Shown here: one piece after another, positions 17,055 to 24,485 of the stretch
Position numbering within the stretch: the first letter of the stretch is position 1
How the letters are laid out: every line of letters begins with the position of its first letter
NCBI GenBank assembly: GCA_016901395.1
Contig: JAEAMQ010000067.1
Coordinates: forward strand, 62,001-126,000
DNA from: Prevotella sp.
GTDB lineage: Bacteria > Bacteroidota > Bacteroidia > Bacteroidales > Bacteroidaceae
Direction of reading: 5' to 3'
Length of the DNA stretch: 64,000 bases
The notes under the pieces: model-generated
What the model was told of the DNA's origin: nothing
Seen by the model: only the letters and a program-made list of their open reading frames with translations
The model's database searches: none
Translations under genes and position numbers: made by a program

Positions 17055-17115
17055 GATAATTATTATCTTTTGCAACGATCATTATTACCTTTTGCAAGGA
17101 TAATCATTACTCACA
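17055..17115 (+). repeat. 22-bp-period array, GATAATNATTA family
   Basis: Units start at 17055, 17077 and 17099, each 22 bases: GATAATTATTATC then TTTTGCAAC, and two variants. The sequence is unrelated to the ACTATCTAATCG arrays but has the same period, and it lies between the 3' ends of maf and the 45-residue ORF. Confidence 0.65.
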
Positions 17116-17147
17116 AAAACGGTCACAATGCCCCGTTCCCACCACCT

Positions 17148-17285
17148 TTATAATATGGTGAACTCCTCAGCGACATCTTCGTGGGCGATGTCGAAGTCCA
17201 CTTCGGCCTTCTTTGGCTGGGGTTTGGCGTTGTCTTGGGGCTGGCTTTCCGGTTTCTTTTCTTCTATTCTTGCGTACTGTCTCAT
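17148..17285 (-). CDS. Small 45-residue hydrophilic protein
   Basis: An ATG at 17285 opens a 45-codon frame ending in TAA at 17148. The product is charged, starts MRQYARIEEKKPESQPQDN and ends IAHEDVAEEFTIL, with a basic proline-rich centre and an acidic tail. Codon use is like that of neighbouring genes and the frame is preceded by AAGAGA 5 bases before the ATG. It starts 28 bases after the GH25 muramidase on the same strand, so it probably belongs to the PBP-GH25 transcript. No signal peptide or membrane segment is present; no family was recognised. Confidence 0.6.
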   Translation of the reverse strand: MRQYARIEEKKPESQPQDNAKPQPKKAEVDFDIAHEDVAEEFTIL

Positions 17286-17313
17286 TGTTCTCTCTTGTTA
17301 AAACTGTTATCCT

Positions 17314-18033
17314 TTATAATTCTATATCCTTCAATCGGGTGCCCGACATGAGTCTGTCGAGGTCCACATGCCCCTTGATGCCCCTGATACGACCACGTTC
17401 TGAGTATTGCCAGATGTTGTGACGACCCATTCCTTTGATGCGGGGCTGGGGCCAACTGTATTTCCCCAGAAACAGGAAATACTGGTTGAAATAGGGTGCC
17501 AACGCCTGATTGTAGAAGTTGAAATGGGAATATATCAGTGGCGATTTGCCATAATGTTTCTTTACCAGACGGCAAAACAACCGCAGACTGTCTCTCAGCT
17601 GCCGGTTCGTCCAGCCCTTGGCACCCTCCCGTTCCACGTCAACCATCGGGATTAAGTCCTGTTGATGCTTCTTCACCACAGACTTAAAGAAGTTGAATTG
17701 CTTGCGGATGGGCGGCTGGGAAGACAGGTAATGATACGACCCGCACTTCAATCCGTAACGCCTCGCGCCCCGGATGTTCTTCTTGTAACAGTCGTCTTTG
17801 ATGGTCATTCCCTGCGTAGCCTTGATATAAACAAACTTGATCTGACTGTCGCGGGCCACCTCTTTCCAATCGATGTCGCCCTGATAGTGGGACACATCGA
17901 TGCCATCATACTTCTTCATGTTGCGTGGTCCGATGCGCTGTTGGGCCAGAAGCGCCACCGGCAGCATCGTCATGAGCACCATGAAGACCATGAATCGGGC
18001 GAGGGTAACAACTACAAATCTTCTCTTTTTCAT
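17314..18033 (-). CDS. GH25 family muramidase (lysozyme)
   Basis: The 239-residue protein starts with a basic N-terminus and one hydrophobic segment (VVVTLARFMVFMVLMTMLPV), a signal peptide or anchor, and then has the GH25 barrel. The family start KYDGIDVSHYQGDIDW gives Asp46, and PMVDVEREG gives Asp132 and Glu134, the expected catalytic residues. The closing IWQYSERGRIRGIKGHVDLD is also conserved. It would cleave the MurNAc-GlcNAc bond of peptidoglycan in the periplasm or outside the cell. The start codon lies 1 base after the stop of the PBP gene (TAAGATG), so translation is coupled. A prophage origin is unlikely, as no phage genes are near. Confidence 0.9.
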   Translation of the reverse strand: MKKRRFVVVTLARFMVFMVLMTMLPVALLAQQRIGPRNMKKYDGIDVSHYQGDIDWKEVARDSQIKFVYIKATQGMTIKDDCYKKNIRGARRYGLKCGSYHYLSSQPPIRKQFNFFKSVVKKHQQDLIPMVDVEREGAKGWTNRQLRDSLRLFCRLVKKHYGKSPLIYSHFNFYNQALAPYFNQYFLFLGKYSWPQPRIKGMGRHNIWQYSERGRIRGIKGHVDLDRLMSGTRLKDIEL

Positions 18034-18034
18034 C

Positions 18035-19099
18035 TTATCTTGTTAAATAAGCCCTGATAATCGATGCTGCCATCGGTGCGGCTACATCGGCACCGAAGCC
18101 CGCATGTTCGATGAATACGGCCACGGCAATCTGCGGATGAGCCATCGGAGCAAAGCCGATGAAGGCCGAATGGTCGTTGCCCGCGTTCTCCACTGTACCC
18201 GTCTTGCCACAGATGGCGTAGCGCGAAGTGTTGATAGCGGATGCTGTTCCACGCTGCACACACACGCGCATTCCGGCCACTACCAGGTTATAAGCGTCGC
18301 GCGTGGCCTTGGTAAAATGACGTGTAGCATACTTGGTGGGGTTCTTGACCACCGACGACCGGTGCACGTAGGGCGTGTGGTAAAACCCGCGGTTGGCAAT
18401 CGTTGCGGCGAGATTGCAGAGCTGCAGCGGCGTGACGGTCATCGGACCCTGTCCCATACCGAGATACATCGCCCGTTTCTCGTCCCACGCATCACCGTAT
18501 TTGCCCGTCATCCACGAGCCGTCGGGTATCTGTCCGGCGGCCTCATTGTTCATGTCTATGCCCAAAGTGTGACCGAAACCCATGCTCAACATGTAGTCGT
18601 GCCACACGTTCATGGCCCGCCAATGGCTCTCATAGCGGTCGGTGTCGCCTATCATCGCCATGAACGCCTGGCAAAACCAGGTGTTGCACGACTGTCCGAT
18701 GGCGTTCACCATATTGAGAGATGGCGCATGCTTGTGGCAACCCACGTGGATGTTGTCGATGGTAAACCCGCCGTTACACACAAACTGAGCCTCTTTGTTG
18801 ACTACTCCTTCGGTATATAAAGTCAGTGCCTGGGCCGTCTTGAAAGTGGACCCGGGGGCATAGATGCCGGTAATGGCGCGGTTGATATTGCTGGTAGAAG
18901 TGGAGTTGCTCACGATGCAGAGCACCTCGCCTGTGGATGGTTTGATGGCCACAATACTGCCTTGTCGCCCCTTGAGCAGGGTGGCCCCAAGCTGCTGCAA
19001 CGATGGAATCATCGTCAGATCGGAGGCTTTCGTCTGCGCCACGGCACTGCAAGTCATGAGCCAAATCAATATCGCTGAAAACAACTTCTTACTGTTCAT
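18035..19099 (-). CDS. Stand-alone penicillin-binding transpeptidase domain protein
   Basis: The 354-residue protein (ATG at 19099 with signal peptide MNSKKLFSAILIWLMTCSAV) has all three active-site motifs of penicillin-binding proteins: STFK at 84-87, SCN at 137-139 and KTG at 299-301. The segment GMGQGPMTVTPLQL matches class B enzymes such as PBP2 and FtsI. The N-terminal dimerisation domain and transmembrane helix of those proteins (normally 200-250 residues) are absent, so it is far shorter than usual. It is probably periplasmic. It may cross-link peptidoglycan or bind a wall fragment, and BlaR-like sensor domains or class D beta-lactamases are alternatives. Its coupling to a GH25 muramidase favours wall remodelling. 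A consensus promoter ends 8 bases before the ATG. Confidence 0.85.
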   Translation of the reverse strand: MNSKKLFSAILIWLMTCSAVAQTKASDLTMIPSLQQLGATLLKGRQGSIVAIKPSTGEVLCIVSNSTSTSNINRAITGIYAPGSTFKTAQALTLYTEGVVNKEAQFVCNGGFTIDNIHVGCHKHAPSLNMVNAIGQSCNTWFCQAFMAMIGDTDRYESHWRAMNVWHDYMLSMGFGHTLGIDMNNEAAGQIPDGSWMTGKYGDAWDEKRAMYLGMGQGPMTVTPLQLCNLAATIANRGFYHTPYVHRSSVVKNPTKYATRHFTKATRDAYNLVVAGMRVCVQRGTASAINTSRYAICGKTGTVENAGNDHSAFIGFAPMAHPQIAVAVFIEHAGFGADVAAPMAASIIRAYLTR

Positions 19100-19106
19100 G
19101 ATGATG

Positions 19107-19137
19107 CAAAAATACGTATTTCCCATCGAACGACCAA
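19107..19137 (-). promoter_or_regulatory. Promoter of the PBP-GH25 operon
   Basis: On the minus strand TTG (19135-19137) and TATTTTTG (19107-19114) are exactly 20 bases apart. The box ends 8 bases before the ATG at 19099, so the leader would be 0-4 nt. Confidence 0.6.
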
Positions 19138-19283
19138 GCAACCGACATATATATTTATGTGAACATTCCATGAACAGACCGAAACAGCATACCGATCATA
19201 GGGTTTCTACCCGCAATGAACGACAATATGCAATCGTTTTGGTTTGTTATTGCTTTCTACATCATATTGAAACATGGATGCCG

Positions 19284-19291
19284 TAATTTTG
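19284..19291 (+). promoter_or_regulatory. -7 box of the glycosyltransferase gene
   Basis: TAATTTTG, 25 bases before the ATG at 19316. No -33 TTG at the standard distance. Confidence 0.35.
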
Positions 19292-19315
19292 CCGTAGTCA
19301 AATGAAAAGTACTGA

Positions 19316-20452
19316 ATGAAAGCATTATTTGTAGTTCAAGGCGAAGGTCACGGGCATCTCACCCAGGCACTTACGCTTGAAAAGATGTTGAGAAATCATG
19401 GCCACGAGGTGGTCGGTATGTTGGTCGGACGGAGTGAGGCGCGCGATTTGCCACGTTTTTTCATGCAGCGGGTAAATGCGCCCGTACAGGGATTTCTCAG
19501 TCCCAACTTCCTACCATCGAAGACAAATCAGAAGATTGGGCTCACAAGGTCTATCTTTTACAACATCTACAAGTCACCGCAATACATGGCGAGCATCCAT
19601 TTTCTACAGCAGCAAATCAGGAAAAGCGGTGCTGATGTCGTCATCAATTTCTATGAAATCCTCACGGGACTCACCAATTTTCTGTTCCGCCCGTCCATCC
19701 CTATGATTTGCATCGGCCACCAATACCTCTGTCTCCACCCCGACTACCCTTTTCCGGTGGCCCACCCCAAGAGCCAGAAGCTCATGCTGGCCTTCACCCG
19801 AGCCACCTGCCTTGGGGCCGCACGCAAGCTCGCCCTGTCGTTCAGATACATGCCCGACGACGACCGTCAGCAACTCTCCGTAGTGCCTCCGGTGCTGCGC
19901 GACGAGGCCCTCGACACCCCACGCCATCATGGCAACTACATCACAGGATATATCCTCAACGCCGGTTTCAGTGAGTCGGTGATGCAATGGCACGGGAAAC
20001 ACCCCGACATTCCCATGCACTTCTTCTGGGACAAGCGCGATGCCGCAGAGACGACCCGCATCGACGACACCCTCACCTTCCATCGCATCGACGACCATAA
20101 GTTCCTGCACTATCTGGCCAACTGCCGTGCCTACGCCACCACGGGTGGCTTCGAGTCGGTGTGCGAGGCCATGTATATGGGCAAACCGGTGCTCATGGTG
20201 CCTGCCCATGTGGAGCAGGAGTGCAACGCCCACGAAGCCTGGCTGCAGGGAGCGGGTGTGGTGGCCGACCGCTTCGATATGGACGGGCTGCTCGACTTCG
20301 CCCGCACTCACACCGAAGACATAGAGTTTCGCATGTGGGAAAATGAGGCGGAGCTGATGGTTGTCTCCCGCATCGAGAGCATCGTAGAACATTATCGCAA
20401 CGAACACCTGTCTGATACATACATGATAGACACAGCATTTTCCGCAGGATAA
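19316..20452 (+). CDS. GT-B fold glycosyltransferase (MurG/GT28-like)
   Basis: This 378-residue protein opens with FVVQGEGHGHLTQALTLEKML, a glycine-rich acceptor-side loop like that of MurG and the MJ1255 family. The C-terminal half has a donor-binding segment, TGGFESVCEAMYMGKPVLMVPAHVEQECNA, given here in pieces of known GT28 form (TGGFESVCEA about 280, PVLMVPAHVEQ about 300). It would move a sugar from a nucleotide donor to a lipid or glycan at the inner face of the membrane. The acceptor is unknown. It has no transmembrane helix, stands alone, and is followed by a possible terminator at 20495. Confidence 0.8.
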   Translation: MKALFVVQGEGHGHLTQALTLEKMLRNHGHEVVGMLVGRSEARDLPRFFMQRVNAPVQGFLSPNFLPSKTNQKIGLTRSIFYNIYKSPQYMASIHFLQQQIRKSGADVVINFYEILTGLTNFLFRPSIPMICIGHQYLCLHPDYPFPVAHPKSQKLMLAFTRATCLGAARKLALSFRYMPDDDRQQLSVVPPVLRDEALDTPRHHGNYITGYILNAGFSESVMQWHGKHPDIPMHFFWDKRDAAETTRIDDTLTFHRIDDHKFLHYLANCRAYATTGGFESVCEAMYMGKPVLMVPAHVEQECNAHEAWLQGAGVVADRFDMDGLLDFARTHTEDIEFRMWENEAELMVVSRIESIVEHYRNEHLSDTYMIDTAFSAG

Positions 20453-20494
20453 CATACAGTTTTGCTTGTGTCAATACAAGCACGTTTATACCTT

Positions 20495-20530
20495 CCCTCT
20501 GTAGTGATTACAGGGGGATCTGTTTTCTTG
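20495..20530 (+). terminator. Possible terminator of the glycosyltransferase gene
   Basis: CCCTCTGTA and TACAGGGGG form a 9-bp stem (one wobble) around a 5-base loop, followed by the moderately T-rich ATCTGTTTTCTTG. A second hairpin, GCTTGT/ACAAGC, precedes it at 20464-20481. Confidence 0.4.
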
Positions 20531-20576
20531 TTCCGTCAACAGACCGTCAGCCGTCAGCCATTCATCTCCCACAGAC

Positions 20577-20942
20577 TCATCGCGACTCTTCCTCCCACTC
20601 CTGCCATTCCTTCATGGCCTTCTTCCAGTCGGTGGCTCCGTTGTCTATGGCCTCCTTTTCCCTCGCAGCCTCGTCGCGCGCCTTGTCGCGGGCACGCTTC
20701 TCCTTCATGTCGGCAATGGTGGCATCGTCGAGTATTTCGATAGCGCCGCGGCGGATAGCCTCCTGCAATTCCTCCTCGCCGAAGGCCTTGCCCGGCTCGT
20801 TGAAGTCGGAGATATTAAACTCATAGTCCACTCTCAGGTCGTGTCTCACGAGTTTCTGTTTGGCCCGGTTGCCCGCATTCTTCAGGCGCAGGAGCTTGGC
20901 GATGGCGTTGATCTCGCTTTGCGAGAATTTGTTTCTTCCCAT
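20577..20942 (-). CDS. Conserved hypothetical protein, basic start and charged coiled tail
   Basis: The 121-residue protein starts MGRNKFSQSEINAIAKLLRLK. It is rich in Arg and Lys in the first 40 residues and has a middle motif YEFNISDFNEPGKAFGEEEL. The tail (from about residue 75) is an Ala/Lys/Glu-rich helix likely to be a coiled coil, ending in Trp-rich WKKAMKEWQEWEEESR. No signal peptide is seen, so it is cytosolic; a nucleic-acid-binding role is conceivable from the basic N-terminus but is only a guess. I recall similar proteins in Bacteroidales but no named family. It has its own strong promoter (20987-21017) and a leader of about 40 nt. Confidence 0.75.
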   Translation of the reverse strand: MGRNKFSQSEINAIAKLLRLKNAGNRAKQKLVRHDLRVDYEFNISDFNEPGKAFGEEELQEAIRRGAIEILDDATIADMKEKRARDKARDEAAREKEAIDNGATDWKKAMKEWQEWEEESR

Positions 20943-20986
20943 ATATTGGATTGGAACGTGTACTATTAATAATCCTTAAACTTCGG

Positions 20987-21017
20987 CAAAGTTACGCAAG
21001 AAATCCCTTTCCACCAA
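20987..21017 (-). promoter_or_regulatory. Promoter of the 121-residue protein gene
   Basis: On the minus strand TTG (21015-21017) and TAACTTTG (20987-20994) are exactly 20 bases apart, an ideal match to the group consensus. Confidence 0.65.
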
Positions 21018-21113
21018 GTTTAATAGATAAAGAAGATGCAAAACGCGGCTTTTCCCGCTGTCAGCCACCTGTCTCTCGGAGGCTGCAAACCATGAATATC
21101 AATGTTCTAAATC

Positions 21114-21773
21114 ATGAAGAAACTACTGCTCTTATTATTTCTCGTGCCCACTGCCATGATGGGACAACAGATGAAGCGTCACCAGTTCAGCGTGAGCGTG
21201 TCGAGTCTTGGCACCCCCGCCGACAAGTCGTTTAACGATTTTACCAAGGATGTGTGCCGGCGCGCTGGCTATGACTACGACAGCACCACTACCTTCCCCC
21301 TGCTGATGGGTACCCACGCGATGGTGACCCTGCGATATGAATACCGCGTCGACAAGCACCTGTTAGTGGGCCTCACGGCAGGATGGGGAACCACCTGGCG
21401 CAATTACCACCATTACGAGGTAGACGAAGCCATCCTCTGGGTCATCCCCACAAAGACCCATACCACCGACGATCTGCGCATGAAGAGCCACACTTTTTAT
21501 CTCGCACCCACCGTACGCTATGAGTGGTATCACTCGACCCGTAATATGCTCAGGGCCTATTCGGGTGCATCCGTGGGCATCACGCGGCAGACACTGAAAG
21601 CCGGTTGGCGTGTGCCCGATGCCCATCCCGACGAGAAACACACCCGCTGGAAGTTGGGCTACCACCTCTCTGCCCTCGGTCTGGAGGTCGGTCCAGAGAG
21701 TTTCATGATGTTTGGCGAACTGGGTTACGGCCATCAGTGTGTCTTCAATATGGGCTTCCGCGTGGGGCTCTGA
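21114..21773 (+). CDS. Outer-membrane beta-barrel family protein
   Basis: The 219-residue protein has a signal peptide (MKKLLLLLFLVPTAMMGQ) and then about eight alternating amphipathic strands, such as AMVTLRYEYRV, LLVGLTAGWGTTW, HTFYLAPTVRYEW and LRAYSGASVGIT, ending in VFNMGFRVGL. This pattern fits a small eight-stranded OmpA/OmpX-type barrel or outer-membrane beta-barrel domain family. Function is not known; no partner gene is near. It is bounded by the divergent 121-residue gene and the convergent SDR gene. The ATG at 21114 is chosen because it begins the signal peptide directly. Confidence 0.75.
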   Translation: MKKLLLLLFLVPTAMMGQQMKRHQFSVSVSSLGTPADKSFNDFTKDVCRRAGYDYDSTTTFPLLMGTHAMVTLRYEYRVDKHLLVGLTAGWGTTWRNYHHYEVDEAILWVIPTKTHTTDDLRMKSHTFYLAPTVRYEWYHSTRNMLRAYSGASVGITRQTLKAGWRVPDAHPDEKHTRWKLGYHLSALGLEVGPESFMMFGELGYGHQCVFNMGFRVGL

Positions 21774-21899
21774 ACCTTTCTCATTTATAACATCCCACAT
21801 GATGGCTCTACCTTATCGCTTTTTTGCCCATATCTCCTGTGTTACAACAGCCTGTTCTATAGGGTCAGAAGCCTTACGGCGCAGTACTCATCGCAATAC

Positions 21900-21995
21900 G
21901 GTTGGGAGCTGAGACAATAGTCCTTTCCTTCCAACCTCCTCTGGGATACTACCAAACACCCCAAGGACCAGACGGACATTGTCTGACCCTTGGGG
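21900..21995. other. Two stem-loops between the barrel and SDR genes
   Basis: The first pairs GGTTGG (21900-21905) with CCAACC (21931-21936). The second pairs CCCCAAGGACCAGAC (21959-21973) with GTCTGACCCTTGGGG (21981-21995), 13 of 15 bases, around a 7-base loop. Neither is followed by a T tract on either strand. They sit between two convergent genes, so they may protect 3' ends or be remnants of an element. Confidence 0.5.
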
Positions 21996-22025
21996 GTTAA
22001 TAGTGATGGGGATAGGGTGATGGAC

Positions 22026-22838
22026 TTACATCGCGAAGATGTTGAAACCACCGTCTACCACAGCTACGGTGCCTGTCACAAAGGCAGAGGCATCACTCAT
22101 GAGGTAGTGGATGGTGCCACAAAGCTCCTCGGGACGACCCATCCGGCCGAAAGGAGTCTGGCGGACCACATCTTTTCCACGCTGCGTATAGCTGCCATCG
22201 GGATTGGTCAGCAGGGCACGGTTTTGTTCGGTGATAAAGAAACCGGGAGCGATGGCGTTCACGCGGATGGTCTCGCCAAACTTCTTTGCGGTCTCGTGGG
22301 CCATGTAAGCGGTGAAGTTGGAGATGCCCGCCTTGGCAGCGGCATAGCCACACACACGGGTCATCGGACGGAAGGCGGCCATCGAACTGAAGTTGATGAT
22401 GGAGCCTTTGCCCTGCTCCACCATCGGTTTGAGAAACACCTGGGTGGGGATGACGGTGCCCGTGAGGTTGAGGTTGAGCACGGTCTGGAACTGCTCGGGG
22501 TCGAGGTCGAAGAAGTTTTGGTCGGGACCGATGGTGGCTCCCTTCATGTTTCCACCTGCGGCGTTGAGCAGGGTGTCGATGCGTCCGAAGTCACTGAGGA
22601 TGTCGGCACAGTTTTGTTTCACCACCTCGACGTTCATCACGTCGGTTTTGTAGAATTTGGCCACGCCACCTTCTTTCTTGATACCATTCACGATTTCCTG
22701 GCCCACGTCTTCCTTGCGGCCCAGAATGGCTACTTTGGCACCATTCTGTGCCAGATATTTTGCAATGCTACGGCCCAGCACGCCCGTGCCGCCGGTGATG
22801 ACTACCACGTAGTCTTTGATGTCGAATAGATTTGTCAT
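22026..22838 (-). CDS. SDR family oxidoreductase, probable D-mannonate oxidoreductase
   Basis: The 270-residue Rossmann protein has the cofactor motif TGGTGVLG (residues 15-22), the NAAG motif, the catalytic YAAAK and a long C-terminal substrate lid (ALLTNPDGSYTQRGKDVV). The sequence is of the SDR type that in many bacteria replaces UxuB, interconverting D-fructuronate and D-mannonate with NAD(H). The assignment relies on its position directly downstream of uxuA on the same strand, plus family resemblance to KduD/UxuB-like SDRs. The gap to uxuA (269 bases) holds zipper element 2. 2-keto-3-deoxygluconate kinase and aldolase are not in the window. Confidence 0.8.
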   Translation of the reverse strand: MTNLFDIKDYVVVITGGTGVLGRSIAKYLAQNGAKVAILGRKEDVGQEIVNGIKKEGGVAKFYKTDVMNVEVVKQNCADILSDFGRIDTLLNAAGGNMKGATIGPDQNFFDLDPEQFQTVLNLNLTGTVIPTQVFLKPMVEQGKGSIINFSSMAAFRPMTRVCGYAAAKAGISNFTAYMAHETAKKFGETIRVNAIAPGFFITEQNRALLTNPDGSYTQRGKDVVRQTPFGRMGRPEELCGTIHYLMSDASAFVTGTVAVVDGGFNIFAM

Positions 22839-22853
22839 ATTGTTTGTTTTATG

Positions 22854-23105
22854 TTTTTTGGGGAGTTAAAGAAGTTAAAGAAGTTATCGCTTCGCTAAGA
22901 AGTTAAAGACAAATGTCTGTTTTTTGGGGAGTTAAAGAAGTTAAAGAAGTTATCGCTTCGCTTAGAGGTCAAAGACAATACTTGGCCTGTTTGCCTGTTG
23001 CATTGAGTAGGAAAAGTGAGAGGCAAGGATGCCATGCAGGGGTGCGCATGGGCAAATGTCCTTTAACTTCTCTAACTTCCTTAACTTCTTTAACTCCCCA
23101 AAAAC
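22854..23105. repeat. Zipper element 2: inverted repeat with a 66-bp direct duplication (uxuA-SDR gap)
   Basis: TTTTTTGGGGAGTTAAAG begins at 22854 and again at 22920, so the block GGGGAGTTAAAGAAGTTAAA plus a TATCGCTTCGCT tail is duplicated with a 66-base period. The complement (ACTTCTTTAACTCCCCAAAA, 23085-23104) lies at the right end (23061-23105), next to the uxuA stop. The centre includes GACAAATGTC, also found in elements 1 and 3. Confidence 0.8.
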
Positions 23106-23107
23106 TT

Positions 23108-24346
23108 TTAATCAAAGAACCCCGGCTGCTTGTATTCTATGCCAAGCTCGCGGTCTACGGTAGCTAAGATGCCCTGCACCTGCCCCATAGCGAGCATACG
23201 GCCGAGGAAACTGTAGCCCGCGTTGTAGCCGCGGCTCTCGTCGCCGAGCATCGTCATGCCGTGGTCCACACGCATCGGGAGGGCGGGATTGGCCTTCTCG
23301 AAGATGCGCGCCAGTTCGATGATGTCGGCACGACCACCGAGATGACTCGCCTCGGTAAAGTCTCCGTTGGGGAATACGTGGCAGCTGCGCAGATGGACAA
23401 ACCAGGTGCGGGTGGCATACTTCTGTGCCAGCTCCACCAGATTGTTCTGAGCACCTGCCGAAAGCGACCCGGCGCAGAACGTAAGACCGTTGTGCGGGTC
23501 GGGCACAGCGTTGAGGAACCACTGGATATCCTCGTCGCAGGTCACGATGCGGGGCAGTCCGAGCACCTGGAATGGTGGGTCGTCGGGGTGCACACACATG
23601 TAGATGTCGCACTCGCGGCATACCGGCATGATGGCTTCGAGGAAGTATTTCATGTTCTCGCGCAGCTGATTGCGGTCGATACCCTCATAGAGTTTCAGCA
23701 GCTCGCGGAAGAGTTCGATGGGGTGCTCGTCGCCTTCCTTGAAGTTGCCCGACACAAATCCCTGCGTCTTGATGACGATATTCTCCACCAAGGCATGGTC
23801 TTTCTCGGGGGTCATGCCCTTCTTCAGCTCGTCCACCTCTGCGAGAATGTCGCGGCCATTGGGCTTTCCGTCGGGGCCGAGGGTCTGGAACTGTGCCCAG
23901 TCCTCGCGTGCGCCGTCGCGCTGGAGGATATAGATGTCGAAATAGGCAAACTCCGGGATGCTGAAATAGAGGTTGCTGGAGCCGTTGGGATTCTCGTGCA
24001 AGAGGTCGGTGCGGGCCCAGTCTAACACCGGCATGAAGTTGTAACAGATGGTGTGTATGCCCTCTGCGGCGAGGTTGCGCATGCTTTGTTTGTAGACCTC
24101 TATCTGCTGGTCGCGGTCGGGTCCGGCATATTTGATGGTCTCGGTGACGGGCAACGACTCCACGACGCTCCAGCGAAGGCCGAAGCTTTCGATGTAGGAT
24201 TTCAGGTCGTGGATCTTTTCTCGTGTCCACACCTCGCCGAGAGGCACGTCGTGCAAGGCGGTGACGATGCCCTCAACACCAATTTGTCTGAGCATGGCAA
24301 GTGTTATCTTGTCGTTCTTGCCAAACCATCTCCATGTTCTTTCCAT
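23108..24346 (-). CDS. uxuA: Mannonate dehydratase
   Basis: The 412-residue protein matches UxuA from end to end: MERTWRWFGKNDKITLAMLRQ at the start (shown in part), TALHDVPLGEVW, the ETIKYAGPDRD region, YNFMPVLDWARTDL and the metal-site HPDDPPFQVLGLPRIV. A later HLRSCHVFPNGDFTEASHLGG is equally typical. The enzyme dehydrates D-mannonate to 2-keto-3-deoxygluconate in the glucuronate branch of hexuronate breakdown, with Mn or Fe and a TIM barrel. It forms an operon with the downstream SDR oxidoreductase. Its promoter -7 box is at 24448, leaving a leader of about 97 nt. Isomerase (UxaC) is not in the window. Confidence 0.96.
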   Translation of the reverse strand: MERTWRWFGKNDKITLAMLRQIGVEGIVTALHDVPLGEVWTREKIHDLKSYIESFGLRWSVVESLPVTETIKYAGPDRDQQIEVYKQSMRNLAAEGIHTICYNFMPVLDWARTDLLHENPNGSSNLYFSIPEFAYFDIYILQRDGAREDWAQFQTLGPDGKPNGRDILAEVDELKKGMTPEKDHALVENIVIKTQGFVSGNFKEGDEHPIELFRELLKLYEGIDRNQLRENMKYFLEAIMPVCRECDIYMCVHPDDPPFQVLGLPRIVTCDEDIQWFLNAVPDPHNGLTFCAGSLSAGAQNNLVELAQKYATRTWFVHLRSCHVFPNGDFTEASHLGGRADIIELARIFEKANPALPMRVDHGMTMLGDESRGYNAGYSFLGRMLAMGQVQGILATVDRELGIEYKQPGFFD

Positions 24347-24447
24347 TTTTGATTTGTATTTATCTTAGGTTTTTATGTGCCGTGAGGGAATGTGGATGAA
24401 AGGGGCTGATGGTGGTCATGCCCCGGCCTCCACGGTTCCGGATGATG

Positions 24448-24455
24448 CAAAGTTA
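24448..24455 (-). promoter_or_regulatory. -7 box of the uxuA operon
   Basis: TAACTTTG on the minus strand, 102 bases before the ATG at 24346 and just past the ENPP gene stop. No -33 TTG at 20 bases; a TTTC is close by. Confidence 0.45.
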
Positions 24456-24485
24456 CGGATAATCGATGAACGAAACATGATAAAT

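Noticed and set aside
17314-18033. Prophage endolysin
   Set aside because: The gene is coupled to a PBP gene and no phage genes are nearby.
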